A stretch of 20,434 bases of DNA from contig RFHG01000537.1 in the NCBI GenBank assembly GCA_003696465.1, positions 1-20,434 of the forward strand, in the 5' to 3' direction. The DNA is from Gammaproteobacteria bacterium (GTDB taxonomy: Bacteria > Pseudomonadota > Gammaproteobacteria > J044). Numbering within the stretch: position 1 is the first letter of the stretch; each line of letters starts with the position of its first letter. This document shows positions 7,306 to 15,141 of the stretch, piece after piece. A model generated the notes under the pieces. The model made no database searches and had not been told where the DNA came from. It worked only from the letters and a program-made list of their open reading frames with translations. Position numbers and translations under genes: made by a program.

Positions 7306-8159
7306 ACCTGCGCATACTCGGTATTCTGGCCGCCATCGTCGTTGTTCTGGTGAGCATGTCCGCCTACACCGTGGACGAGCGCGAGCGGGCCATCCTGCTC
7401 AAGCTGGGCAAGATCGAACAGGCCGACATCGGCCCCGGGCTGCACTGGAAGCTGCCGTTCGTCAACAACGTGCGCTACTTCAGCAGCCAGGTACTCACGC
7501 TCGATGCCCCGCCCGAGCGTTTCCTGACCAGCGAGAAGAAGAACGTCATCGTCAACTTCTTCGTCAAGTGGCGCATCGATGACCTGGTGACCTACTTCCG
7601 TGCCACCCGCGGTTCCGAGGCCCAGGCACAACTGCGCCTGGCCCAGATTATCAAGGACGGCCTGCGTAACGAATTTGGCGAGCGCACCATTCAGGAAACG
7701 GTATCCAAGGAACGCTCGCAGATCACCGAAGTCCTGCGCATCAAGGCCAACGAACTGACCGACGATCTGGGCATCAAGGTGGTGGATGTCCGTATCACCT
7801 CCATCTCGCTGCCGGAAGAGGTCAGCGAATCGGTGTACGAGCGCATGCGCGCCGAGCGTGACCGTGTGGCCAAGGACTTCCGTGCCCGTGGTCGTGAAGC
7901 GGCCGAGCGCATCCGTGCCGAGGCCGATCGCAAGCGCACCGTCATTCTTGCCGAGGCCTACCGTTATGCCGAGCGCCTGCGCGGCGAGGGCGATGCGAAG
8001 GCAGCAGAGATCTATGCCAGGGCCTATGGACAGGACAAGGACTTCTACGACTTCTATCGCAGTCTCGAGGCCTACCGGCAGACCTTCAGCGGCAAGGATG
8101 ACCTGATCCTGCTGGACGAAAAGTCCGAGTTCTTCCGCTACTTCGGGAAGTCCAAGTAA
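7302..8159 (+). CDS. hflC: FtsH protease modulator HflC (SPFH/band-7 protein)
   Basis: This is the partner of HflK in the membrane complex that regulates FtsH. The 285-residue product has one N-terminal membrane segment (about residues 5-23, LGILAAIVVVLVSMSAYTV) and then the SPFH domain: DERERAILLKLGKI, GPGLHWKLPFVNNVRYFSSQ, LDAPPERFLTSEKKNVIVNF and IKVVDVRITSISLPEEV. The helical coiled region (RMRAERDRVAKDFRARGRE and following) leads to a C-terminal FYDFYRSLEAYRQTF, conserved in HflC. It is shorter than E. coli HflC (334) but complete. The ATG overlaps the hflK stop. A perfect hairpin follows 7 bp after the stop codon. Confidence 0.97.
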   Translation: MNLRILGILAAIVVVLVSMSAYTVDERERAILLKLGKIEQADIGPGLHWKLPFVNNVRYFSSQVLTLDAPPERFLTSEKKNVIVNFFVKWRIDDLVTYFRATRGSEAQAQLRLAQIIKDGLRNEFGERTIQETVSKERSQITEVLRIKANELTDDLGIKVVDVRITSISLPEEVSESVYERMRAERDRVAKDFRARGREAAERIRAEADRKRTVILAEAYRYAERLRGEGDAKAAEIYARAYGQDKDFYDFYRSLEAYRQTFSGKDDLILLDEKSEFFRYFGKSK

Positions 8160-8166
8160 AGCTGCG

Positions 8167-8193
8167 ACTGCCGGCCCGTTCGGGGCCGGCAGT
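8167..8193 (+). terminator. Perfect 11-bp stem-loop after hflC (weak terminator or processing hairpin)
   Basis: ACTGCCGGCCC (8167-8177), loop GTTCG, GGGCCGGCAGT (8183-8193). The stem is GC-rich and perfect, but the downstream bases (CTGCGTTGCC) are not a T-run, so efficient intrinsic termination is doubtful. It more likely attenuates read-through or protects the 3' end of hflKC mRNA. Confidence 0.5.
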
Positions 8194-8222
8194 CTGCGTT
8201 GCCGTGTTCGGAGTCGACCGCC

Positions 8223-8411
8223 ATGTGGGATGATCTGCTCGCCGCCACCGCGCTCGTGCTGGTGTTCGAGGGCATGCTGCCGTTCCTGAGTCCCCGCATG
8301 TACCGGCAGGCCGTCGAGCAGCTTGCGCGCATGCCGGACGGGTTTCTGCGCCGTTTCGGCCTCGGCCTGATGCTGGCGGGGCTCGCGTTGCTGTATATCG
8401 TTCGTCATTGA
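8223..8411 (+). CDS. DUF2065 (YjeT-like) small membrane protein
   Basis: A 62-residue protein with two hydrophobic segments (about 4-22 and 46-59) joined by a short basic loop. It matches the DUF2065 family: LALVLVFEGMLPFLSP-like first helix (here TALVLVFEGMLPFLSPRMYR), then ARMPDGFLRRFGLGLMLAGL, equivalent to the conserved LPDxxLRRFGGGLxxAG of E. coli YjeT. ATG 8223 is preferred over an upstream TTG because it starts the conserved part and gives the family length (about 60-65). The position after hflC and before hisZ/purA is conserved in gammaproteobacteria. No function is established; the context suggests a role near the FtsH-HflKC complex or merely cotranscription. Confidence 0.9.
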   Translation: MWDDLLAATALVLVFEGMLPFLSPRMYRQAVEQLARMPDGFLRRFGLGLMLAGLALLYIVRH

Positions 8412-8424
8412 GGCCCGTTTGAGG

Positions 8425-8430
8425 CATAAT
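8425..8430 (+). promoter_or_regulatory. Candidate -10 before hisZ
   Basis: CATAAT (5 of 6) lies 29 bp upstream of the hisZ ATG in the 48-bp gap. The only -35 at suitable spacing, TTCGTC with 18 bp, is weak. Confidence 0.25.
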
Positions 8431-8459
8431 TCCGCCGTTTCGACCATCGAGATCAGTCC

Positions 8460-9641
8460 ATGAGTTCCGACGACCGCTGGCTGCTGCCGGAAGGCATTGA
8501 CGAGGCCCTGCCCGAGCAGGCGCGCGCACTCGAGCAGATGCGCCGCCAGATCCTCGACCTCTATGCCAGCTGGGGCTACGAGCTGGTGATGCCGCCCTTC
8601 ATCGAGTTTCTCGAGTCGCTGCTTACCGGTACCGGCCATGATCTCGATCTGCAGACCTTCAAGCTCACCGATCAGCTCAGTGGCCGCATGATGGGCATTC
8701 GAGCCGACATGACTCCCCAGGTGGCACGCATCGATGCCCATCGTCTGGGGCGCGAAGCACCCACCCGACTGTGCTACATGGGCACCGTTCTTCATACCCG
8801 CCCTGCACAGCTTGGCGGTTCGCGCAGCCCGTTGCAGATCGGTGCCGAGTTGTATGGGCACAGTGGACTCGACAGCGACTTCGAGGTCCTGTCGCTGATG
8901 CTCGAGACCTTCCGCCTGTGCGGGATCGGACGCATCCACCTCGATCTTGGCCATGTCGGCATCTATCGTGCTCTGGCGCGCAGCGCCGGCTGGGACGAGG
9001 AGCGGGAGCTGGAGTTCTTCGACATGCTTCAGCGCAAGGCGCGTACCGAAATCGATGACTTCCTTGCCGGGCAGTCCATTGATGCCGCCCTGCGCAAGGC
9101 GCTCTCTGCGCTCATTGATCTCAATGGGGGGGTCGAAGTGCTCAACGAGGCGCGCCGCCTGCTTGGCGGCATGGATGGCATTCCGGCGGCCATCGATAGC
9201 CTGGAAGCGATCAGCCGCAGACTCTCGGAATGCTATCCGGATGTCGCCGTCAATCACGACCTCGCCGAACTGCGTGGCTATCACTATCACACCGGCCTCG
9301 TCTTTGCTGCCTATGTGCCGGGGCAGGGCAGGGAGATTGCCCGCGGCGGGCGCTACGATGACATCGGCCGTGTCTTCGGCCGAGCTCGTCCGGCCACCGG
9401 TTTCAGTACCGATCTCAAGACCCTGTGGCTGTTGGGTGGACATGCCCGAACCGAGCCGCGCTGCTGCATTCTGGCTCCTGCCGAGGGCCCGGGGCTCGAT
9501 GAGGCAGTCGCCACACTGCGTGCCGAGGGTCGCTGCGTGGTGCGGGCGCTGGAAGGGCAGCAGGCCGGCGCCGGCGAGATGGGCTGCACGCACGAGCTGC
9601 GCCTTGAAGACGGGGCCTGGCAGGTTGTCCCCGTTGCCTGA
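8460..9641 (+). CDS. hisZ: ATP phosphoribosyltransferase regulatory subunit HisZ
   Basis: HisZ is a catalytically inactive histidyl-tRNA synthetase paralogue that forms a hetero-octamer with short-form HisG and confers histidine feedback on the first step of histidine synthesis. The 393-residue product has the class II synthetase fold: WLLPEGIDEALPEQARALE at the start, motif-2-like GIRADMTPQVARIDAHR (79-95), QIGAELYG (127-133), then LRGYHYHTGLVFAAYVPG and ARGGRYDDIGRVFG (GGRYD 296-300), where true HisRS would carry its histidine-binding signature. The HisRS anticodon-binding domain is missing, as expected. HisZ next to purA is a recurrent arrangement in gammaproteobacteria with the short HisG. 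The hisG gene is not in this window. Confidence 0.95.
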   Translation: MSSDDRWLLPEGIDEALPEQARALEQMRRQILDLYASWGYELVMPPFIEFLESLLTGTGHDLDLQTFKLTDQLSGRMMGIRADMTPQVARIDAHRLGREAPTRLCYMGTVLHTRPAQLGGSRSPLQIGAELYGHSGLDSDFEVLSLMLETFRLCGIGRIHLDLGHVGIYRALARSAGWDEERELEFFDMLQRKARTEIDDFLAGQSIDAALRKALSALIDLNGGVEVLNEARRLLGGMDGIPAAIDSLEAISRRLSECYPDVAVNHDLAELRGYHYHTGLVFAAYVPGQGREIARGGRYDDIGRVFGRARPATGFSTDLKTLWLLGGHARTEPRCCILAPAEGPGLDEAVATLRAEGRCVVRALEGQQAGAGEMGCTHELRLEDGAWQVVPVA

Positions 9642-9680
9642 TTCCGTACTGAACCATATTCAACAGAGGTAAATCGTTTC

Positions 9681-10976
9681 ATGGCCAGGTTCGCAGTCGT
9701 TCTGGGCACTCAGTGGGGTGACGAAGGCAAGGGCAAGATCGTTGATCTGCTCACCGAGGACGCCGCTGCGGTGGTCCGCTTCCAGGGCGGGCACAATGCC
9801 GGCCACACGCTGGTCATCGGCGAGGAAAAGACCGTCCTTCACCTGATCCCCTCGGGTATCCTGCGCGAGGGGGTGGAATGCCTCATTGGCAATGGCGTGG
9901 TGCTTTCGCCCGAGGCCCTGCTCAAGGAAATGAACAAGCTGGAGGAGAAGGGCGTGCCCGTCCGCGAGCGGCTGCGCCTGTCCGAGGCCTGTACCCTCAT
10001 CATGCCGTACCACATCGCCCTGGATCATGCCCGCGAACAGGCGCGGGGCAAGGCCGCCATCGGCACCACTGGCCGCGGGATTGGGCCCGCCTACGAAGAC
10101 AAGGTGTCGCGCCGGGGCCTGCGTCTGGGTGACCTGTTCCACCGCGAGCGCTTTGCCTCCCTCCTTGGCGAGGTGCTCGACTACCACAACTTCGTGCTCA
10201 AGAACTACTTCAAGACCGACACCATCGACTTCCAGAAGACCCTGGAGGATGCCTTGGCCTTTGCCGATATCCTCGAGCCCATGGTGGCCGATGTGCCGGC
10301 CCGTATCTGTCACTACCGCGAGGCAGGCGCCAATGTACTGTTCGAGGGGGCGCAGGGTACCCTGCTCGACATCGATCATGGCACCTATCCCTATGTGACC
10401 TCCTCCAACACCACGGCCGGCGGGGCCTGTACCGGGAGCGGGGTAGGGCCGTTGGACCTCGATTACGTGCTCGGCATCACCAAGGCCTATACCACCCGCG
10501 TGGGCTCCGGACCGTTCCCGACCGAGCTGTTCGACGAAGTGGGCAAGTTCCTGGCCGAAAAGGGCCACGAGTTCGGCTCCACCACCGGGCGAGCGCGACG
10601 CTGTGGCTGGTTCGATGCCGTGGCCCTGCGCCGCTCGGTGCAGATCAACAGCGTGAGTGGCCTGTGCATTACCAAGCTCGATGTGCTCGATGGGCTCGAG
10701 ACACTGCGCATCTGCGTGGGCTATCGCTGCAATGGCACCCTCCACGAGGTGCCACCGGTCGATGCCGCCGAATACCTCTCCTGCGAGCCCGAGTACATCG
10801 AGCTTCCGGGCTGGAGTGAATCCACCGTGGGCATCACCGAGTACGACCGGTTGCCGGCCAATGCCCAGGCCTACCTCAAGGCCATCGAGGACAGCGTGGG
10901 TGCCCCGATCGACATGATCTCGACTGGTCCCGAGCGGAGGCAGAACATCATTCTGCGACATCCCTTTGCCCGCTGA
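9681..10976 (+). CDS. purA: Adenylosuccinate synthetase PurA
   Basis: Catalyses GTP-dependent condensation of IMP with aspartate to adenylosuccinate, the first committed step of AMP synthesis. The 431-residue product has normal family length. MARFAVVLGTQWGDEGKGK gives the phosphate-binding GDEGKGK loop with catalytic Asp14. GGHNAGHTLV carries His42, and GTTGRGIGPAYEDK, LFEGAQGTLLDIDHGTYPYV, TTGRARRCGWFD and ITKLDVLDG follow in the expected order. AGAGG about 12 bases upstream of the ATG serves as ribosome binding site. The gene lies 39 bp after hisZ and is probably the last gene of the superoperon; no clear terminator is visible immediately downstream. Confidence 0.99.
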   Translation: MARFAVVLGTQWGDEGKGKIVDLLTEDAAAVVRFQGGHNAGHTLVIGEEKTVLHLIPSGILREGVECLIGNGVVLSPEALLKEMNKLEEKGVPVRERLRLSEACTLIMPYHIALDHAREQARGKAAIGTTGRGIGPAYEDKVSRRGLRLGDLFHRERFASLLGEVLDYHNFVLKNYFKTDTIDFQKTLEDALAFADILEPMVADVPARICHYREAGANVLFEGAQGTLLDIDHGTYPYVTSSNTTAGGACTGSGVGPLDLDYVLGITKAYTTRVGSGPFPTELFDEVGKFLAEKGHEFGSTTGRARRCGWFDAVALRRSVQINSVSGLCITKLDVLDGLETLRICVGYRCNGTLHEVPPVDAAEYLSCEPEYIELPGWSESTVGITEYDRLPANAQAYLKAIEDSVGAPIDMISTGPERRQNIILRHPFAR

Positions 10977-10988
10977 GCGTGGGCATCA

Positions 10989-11017
10989 TTTCCACATATA
11001 AAGCAAGGGTGTATCAT
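10989..11017 (+). promoter_or_regulatory. Candidate promoter for the carbonic anhydrase gene
   Basis: TTTCCA (10989-10994), 17-bp spacer, TATCAT (11012-11017), ending 60 bp before the ATG. The -35 is 4 of 6 and the -10 5 of 6. The GTATCAT core recurs before rluC and before the first EAL-HDOD gene. Confidence 0.35.
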
Positions 11018-11077
11018 GCGCGATTTCCGGCGTATGCATTGCGTTTCTTAACCGACTTGCCACAACGGAGACCCGTT

Positions 11078-11965
11078 ATGAACACATCGTCCCGACTGCT
11101 GCTCCTGGTTGCCCTGTCCCTGCCTCTTCCGGCGCTTGCGGAGCATCCGCAACATGCCACCCACGAAGGGGCGCATCATGCCCCGGTGGCCGATTCCGTG
11201 ATTGCCTTGCAGCGCCAGCACCTGGCCGAGAATACCCGGGGCAAGGGCTTTGGCCCGCAGTCACCGCGCGATATCGACAACCCCGTTGGCCGCAATCCGG
11301 TGATCTTCAGTGCAGCGCCACCCGCGGCGCAGATGAACCTGTGCAATATCCACTTCCACAAGAATGCCGAACACAAGGGCGGGGAATTTACCCGCTATGC
11401 CGGTAATGGCGACGGGCACGGCTACCTCAGCGGGTATCAGTACACCGGTCATCTTGCCCCTGCCGAGCTCAAGCCGACGGAAGAGCCCGTTTGCCCCAGT
11501 GAACACGGTGACCTCAAGCCGGGTGACACCATCGAGGTGCACTATGTCTACTCGACCGCGCAGGTCAAGCCGGGCCCCACGCTGGGCTCCTGCCTGAGCG
11601 AGTCCATCAAGAACCCCCAACTCCGTGTCGAGGCGCAGGTCTATGTGCTCGTCAATGACGCCAAGGCGCGAAACTTCATGGAGCTCACTCGGCATGGCAA
11701 GGTCAACGGCCGCTACCAGGCACTCAATATCCCAAGTGATACCGGCACGCCGGTCCAGTATGCCGGTTCCACGACCGGCCCCGGCTACAACGAGAAGGGC
11801 TCACCCTACCAGGTCACCTGGAGTGTTCGTCCCCGGGTAGCCAAGGTCAATATCGAAACGGTTGGCCAGTGGTGCAAGGGCAATGTATTCAAGGAAGACC
11901 ATGCCCACGGCGTGCGCAACCTGGTCATCAACCCCGATCTGCTTTCTCCCATGCAGGCACGATAA
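11078..11965 (+). CDS. Exported delta-class carbonic anhydrase candidate
   Basis: A 295-residue protein with a signal peptide (MNTSSRLLLLVALSLPLPALA, cleavage before EHPQH), so a periplasmic location is expected. ATG 11078 is chosen over the upstream open frame because it begins the signal peptide and follows ACGGAGAC. The mature part starts with a His-rich stretch, then has CNIHFHKNAEHKGGE (89-103), GNGDGHGYLSGYQY, CPSEHGDLKPGDTIEVHYVY (139-158), KPGPTLGSCLSESI and KEDHAHGVRNLVINPDLLS (272-290). From memory, this pattern matches bacterial proteins annotated as delta-class carbonic anhydrase, a zinc enzyme family first described in diatoms. His92, His94, His99, His155, His275 and His277 are candidate zinc ligands; Cys89, 139, 172 and 266 could form disulfides. 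The role would be CO2/bicarbonate interconversion outside the membrane. It is a single gene with its own promoter and a strong terminator. Activity is not proven by sequence. Confidence 0.75.
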   Translation: MNTSSRLLLLVALSLPLPALAEHPQHATHEGAHHAPVADSVIALQRQHLAENTRGKGFGPQSPRDIDNPVGRNPVIFSAAPPAAQMNLCNIHFHKNAEHKGGEFTRYAGNGDGHGYLSGYQYTGHLAPAELKPTEEPVCPSEHGDLKPGDTIEVHYVYSTAQVKPGPTLGSCLSESIKNPQLRVEAQVYVLVNDAKARNFMELTRHGKVNGRYQALNIPSDTGTPVQYAGSTTGPGYNEKGSPYQVTWSVRPRVAKVNIETVGQWCKGNVFKEDHAHGVRNLVINPDLLSPMQAR

Positions 11966-11980
11966 GGGAACCTGCTCATG

Positions 11981-12019
11981 AACCGACGGGGCCGCGCATT
12001 GCGCGGCCCCGTCGGTTTT
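11981..12019 (+). terminator. Strong Rho-independent terminator of the carbonic anhydrase gene
   Basis: A perfect 17-bp stem (11981-11997 with 12001-12017), loop ATT, ending in TTTT (12016-12019). It starts 15 bp after the stop codon. The stem is extremely GC-rich (CGACGGGGCCGCGC core). Confidence 0.93.
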
Positions 12020-12228
12020 GTGAACGCCCGACTTGCATTCGGGCTGGCAGGTGCGAGAAAGGGAAGAGCATGTCCCGGCAAATCACTGCCTTGCGTATTT
12101 CATGTTTCTTGCCGGGTGTGCTTGCAGCTCTGTCGGTCAGTAAAGGGACACTCAAATAGAGTGATGTGCCCGGCACAGGCAACGGCCACCGGCAGCAGGC
12201 GTATGTTGGCGGGATGAGCGCGGAATCA
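12020..12228. other. Intergenic stretch between two terminators, no confident gene
   Basis: About 209 bp between the terminators of the carbonic anhydrase gene and rne. It holds a 6-bp inverted repeat GCCCGA/TCGGGC (12026-12044), an 8-bp inverted repeat CCCGGCAA (12074-12081) with TTGCCGGG (12109-12116), and CACTC/GAGTG around 12149-12163. A 29-codon frame from ATG 12070, preceded by GGGAAGAG and ending at TAG about 12159, is possible but unsupported. I recognise no known RNA family or conserved peptide. Confidence 0.4.
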
Positions 12229-12255
12229 AACAGGGCCCGCGTTGCGGGCCCTGTT
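12229..12255 (-). terminator. Intrinsic terminator of rne
   Basis: A perfect 12-bp stem AACAGGGCCCGC (12229-12240) with GCGGGCCCTGTT (12244-12255), loop of 3. It lies 21 bp after the rne stop on the minus strand. Read in that direction the 3' arm ends in TGTT and continues TGATT, a short U-rich tail. Confidence 0.8.
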
Positions 12256-12276
12256 GTCTTCGTATGACCAGGCGGG

Positions 12277-15141
12277 TTATTCGCTGGTTTCTTCGGCCTT
12301 CTTGCGTGCGGCCTCGGCCTTTTCTGCCGCTTCACGCTGGGCGCGGGTCTGCACCTGAACGAGCCCTGAGTCTTCCACCAGTGGGCTCTTCGGCGGCTCC
12401 TTGAGTTCGACCCTTGATTCCTTGACCTCGGGCTGGATGGGGGCCTCGGCCGGCTTGACGATGGGTTCCTTGCGGCTTTCCACCTGCTGGAGGTTTTTGT
12501 CGGTAGATTGCTGCCGGGCCATGTTTTCTGCCTGTGCCGGATTCGCCGTCTTTTCGGCGTCAGCAGGTGCCTGCCCGGGCCGGGTCTTGGCCATGTCGGT
12601 GACTGTGGCGGGTTCAGGGGCAGACTTGCTGGAAGCTGCTTCAACCTGCGACGCGGGTTTGGCCGGCTTTTCCGGTACAGAGGGCTGCGGTGCCTCGGTG
12701 GCAGCCGGTTTTTCCCCTGCAGACGGCGCCGATTCGGCGACTGGCTGATCCGTGGCCGGGACAGGTGTCTCGGCAGGTGTGCCGGCATCCTGGGGAGCAG
12801 CCTCTGCACGGGCGGCCTCCTTTTCGGCCAGTCGGGCGGCATTCTCCGCCTCGGTGCGCTTTTTGCGCTGCTGGCGACCCTGCTGGCGGTTGTCGCCATT
12901 GCTGCTGCGGTTGCCGCGCCCGCCGCGTCCCTTGCCCTGCTGTTGACGGGGCTTTTCGGACCCGGCTTCACTCTTTCTGTCCTGGGGTTCGGCTATTGGC
13001 TCTGCCTTCTCCGTACGGGCCGTGGCTTCGGCTGCCTTTTCCGCTTGCGACCGGGTGCCTTCCGTGCGCTGCTTTTCCGCGGGCTGTTCATTGGCGCTGG
13101 TCTGCCGCGCCTTCTGCTGGGCCTGACGGGGCTCAGTCGCTGCCCTGTCTTGCTGGGCGTCCTTGCGGCGGGCATTGCCCTGCTGTTTCTGCTGTTTGCC
13201 ACCGCCCGACTTCTGCTGCTGGCCGCCATTGCGTGCCTGGGTCTTCTGGCCCTGCTGCTGACGGTTGTCGCCCTCTCCGCGGTTGCGGCCGCGACCTCCA
13301 CGCCGGCGCCCGCCACGCTTGCGGCCATTGCCACCGGCCTGCGCCTGCTTGGGCTTTTCCGGTTCTGGAGCCGGTTGGGCCTCTCCGGCACCGAACAGGG
13401 CATTCCACAGGCGTACGAACAGGCCCGGACCCTGCGGCGGCTGGGTTGCCTCGGCCGCGGGTGCCGGCAGTTGACTGCGGCCAGCGGCCTGCTGTGCCGG
13501 CTGTTCCGGCCGCGGCTGGGGCGGCGGAGCCGGTTGTGCGGGTACCACGGTCTGGACTGCGGCAGGTTCCGGTGTGCTGGCATTGATGCGAGCCGATTCG
13601 GGGATGACAATTTCCTCGGCCTCGGCCAGCTCGTAGCTGCTCTTGCCCTGCATCTCTTCGGGCAGCTCGTTGACGCGGATACGAATGACCTCGAAGTGCG
13701 GGGTCTCCATGTGGGGATGGGGCACCACGGTGACCTCGACCCGGTTGCGCTCCTGGATGCGGACGATGTCGTCGCGCTTTTCGTTGAGCAGGAAGCTGGC
13801 CACTTCGACAGGGACCTTGGCCACGACACGGCCGGTCTTGTCCTTGAGCGCCTCTTCCTCGATCAGGCGCAGGATGGACAGAGACAGCGACTCGACACCG
13901 CGGATGGTGCCCTGTCCGCTGCAGCGGGGGCAGACGATCTGGCTGGACTCGCTGAGGGCCGGTCGCAGGCGCTGGCGCGACATCTCGAGCAGGCCAAAAC
14001 GGGAGATGCGGCCGATCTGGATCCGTGCACGGTCGGCCTTCACGGCCTCGCGCAGGCGGTTTTCGACCTCGCGCTGGTGCTTGCTCGGCTGCATGTCGAT
14101 GAAGTCGATGACGATCAGGCCGCCCAGGTCACGCAGGCGCAGCTGGCGGGCGATCTCGTCGGCCGCCTCGAGGTTGGTGTTGAGTGCGGTTTCCTCGATG
14201 TCGCTGCCCTTGGTGGCGCGTGCGGAGTTGATGTCGATGGAGACCAGCGCCTCGGTGTGGTCGATGACGATGGAGCCGCCGGAGGGCAGGGAGACCTCGC
14301 GCTGGAAGGCGGACTCGATCTGGCTTTCGACCTGGTAGCGGTTGAACAGGGGAACGCTGTCCTCGTAGTACTTCAGCTTGCGCAGGTTGTGAGGCATGAC
14401 CTGCTGCATGAAGTCGTGTGCCTGCTGGAAGACCTTCTTGTCGTCGATGATGATCTCGCCGATGTCACTGCGGAAGTGGTCGCGCAGGGCACGGATGATG
14501 ACGTTGCTTTCCTGATAGATGAGGAACGGACCGGGACGCGAGTCGGCGGCCTTGGAAATGGCCTCCCACAGGGTCTTGAGGTAGTCGAGGTCCCACTGCA
14601 GCTCTTCGGCAGTGCGGCCGACGCCGGCCGTGCGCACGATCACACCCATGCCCTCGGGAATGTCGAGTTCCTTGAGGGCCTCGCGAATCAGCTGGCGGTC
14701 CTCGCCCTCGATACGGCGGGAGACACCCCCGGCGCGGGGATTGTTGGGCATCAGGACCAGATAGCGGCCGGCCAGGCTGATGAAGGTGGTCAGGGCCGCG
14801 CCCTTGTTGCCACGCTCTTCCTTCTCGACCTGGACGATGAGCTCCTGGCCTTCCTTGATGGCATCCTTGATGATCGGACGGCCCTTGTCATCGACCGCCT
14901 CGGGGTCGAAGTACTGGCGCGAGATCTCCTTGAAGGGGAGAAAACCGTGGCGTTCGGCGCCGTAATTGACGAAGGCCGCCTCGAGACTGGGTTCAACGCG
15001 GGTGATGACCGCCTTGTAGATGTTGGCCTTCTTCTGTTCCCGGGAAGGGGTTTCGATGTCGAGATTGTAGAGCTTCTGGCCATCGACCATGGCCACACGC
15101 AGCTCTTCGGGCTGCGTGGCATTGATCAGGATTCGTTTCAT
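12277..15141 (-). CDS. rne: Ribonuclease E
   Basis: Essential endoribonuclease for mRNA decay and rRNA/tRNA processing, and scaffold of the RNA degradosome. The 954-residue product begins MKRILINATQPEELRVAMVD. An S1 domain (about 36-125, with GAERHGFLP and VQVEKEERGNKGAALTT) precedes the catalytic DNase I-like part: SIDINSARAT with Asp303 and LIVIDFIDM with Asp346, the magnesium ligands at the same numbers as in E. coli. CPRC (404-407) is the zinc link for dimer pairing. The disordered C-terminal half has an amphipathic helix PGLFVRLWNALFG (572-584), at the position of the E. coli membrane-targeting segment. It also has Arg/Gly-rich RNA-binding stretches at about 606-622 and 735-762, and a charged end ARKKAEETSE. 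Partner-binding sites cannot be identified by eye. It is divergent from rluC, as in many gammaproteobacteria. Confidence 0.98.
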   Translation of the reverse strand: MKRILINATQPEELRVAMVDGQKLYNLDIETPSREQKKANIYKAVITRVEPSLEAAFVNYGAERHGFLPFKEISRQYFDPEAVDDKGRPIIKDAIKEGQELIVQVEKEERGNKGAALTTFISLAGRYLVLMPNNPRAGGVSRRIEGEDRQLIREALKELDIPEGMGVIVRTAGVGRTAEELQWDLDYLKTLWEAISKAADSRPGPFLIYQESNVIIRALRDHFRSDIGEIIIDDKKVFQQAHDFMQQVMPHNLRKLKYYEDSVPLFNRYQVESQIESAFQREVSLPSGGSIVIDHTEALVSIDINSARATKGSDIEETALNTNLEAADEIARQLRLRDLGGLIVIDFIDMQPSKHQREVENRLREAVKADRARIQIGRISRFGLLEMSRQRLRPALSESSQIVCPRCSGQGTIRGVESLSLSILRLIEEEALKDKTGRVVAKVPVEVASFLLNEKRDDIVRIQERNRVEVTVVPHPHMETPHFEVIRIRVNELPEEMQGKSSYELAEAEEIVIPESARINASTPEPAAVQTVVPAQPAPPPQPRPEQPAQQAAGRSQLPAPAAEATQPPQGPGLFVRLWNALFGAGEAQPAPEPEKPKQAQAGGNGRKRGGRRRGGRGRNRGEGDNRQQQGQKTQARNGGQQQKSGGGKQQKQQGNARRKDAQQDRAATEPRQAQQKARQTSANEQPAEKQRTEGTRSQAEKAAEATARTEKAEPIAEPQDRKSEAGSEKPRQQQGKGRGGRGNRSSNGDNRQQGRQQRKKRTEAENAARLAEKEAARAEAAPQDAGTPAETPVPATDQPVAESAPSAGEKPAATEAPQPSVPEKPAKPASQVEAASSKSAPEPATVTDMAKTRPGQAPADAEKTANPAQAENMARQQSTDKNLQQVESRKEPIVKPAEAPIQPEVKESRVELKEPPKSPLVEDSGLVQVQTRAQREAAEKAEAARKKAEETSE

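Noticed and set aside
8199..8222. TTG start for the DUF2065 protein.
   Set aside because: The eight extra residues precede the conserved part and overlap the post-hflC region; ATG 8223 gives the normal family length.
7053..9593. An 846-codon minus-strand open frame opposite hflK-hflC-hisZ.
   Set aside because: It spans several real genes and gaps on the other strand, has no recognisable domain, and is a codon-bias shadow.
9660..10961. A 433-codon minus-strand open frame opposite purA.
   Set aside because: Antisense shadow of PurA; no family features.
10979..11077. Longer N-terminus for the carbonic anhydrase gene.
   Set aside because: It would bury the signal peptide; ATG 11078 begins a typical signal sequence and has its own ribosome binding site.
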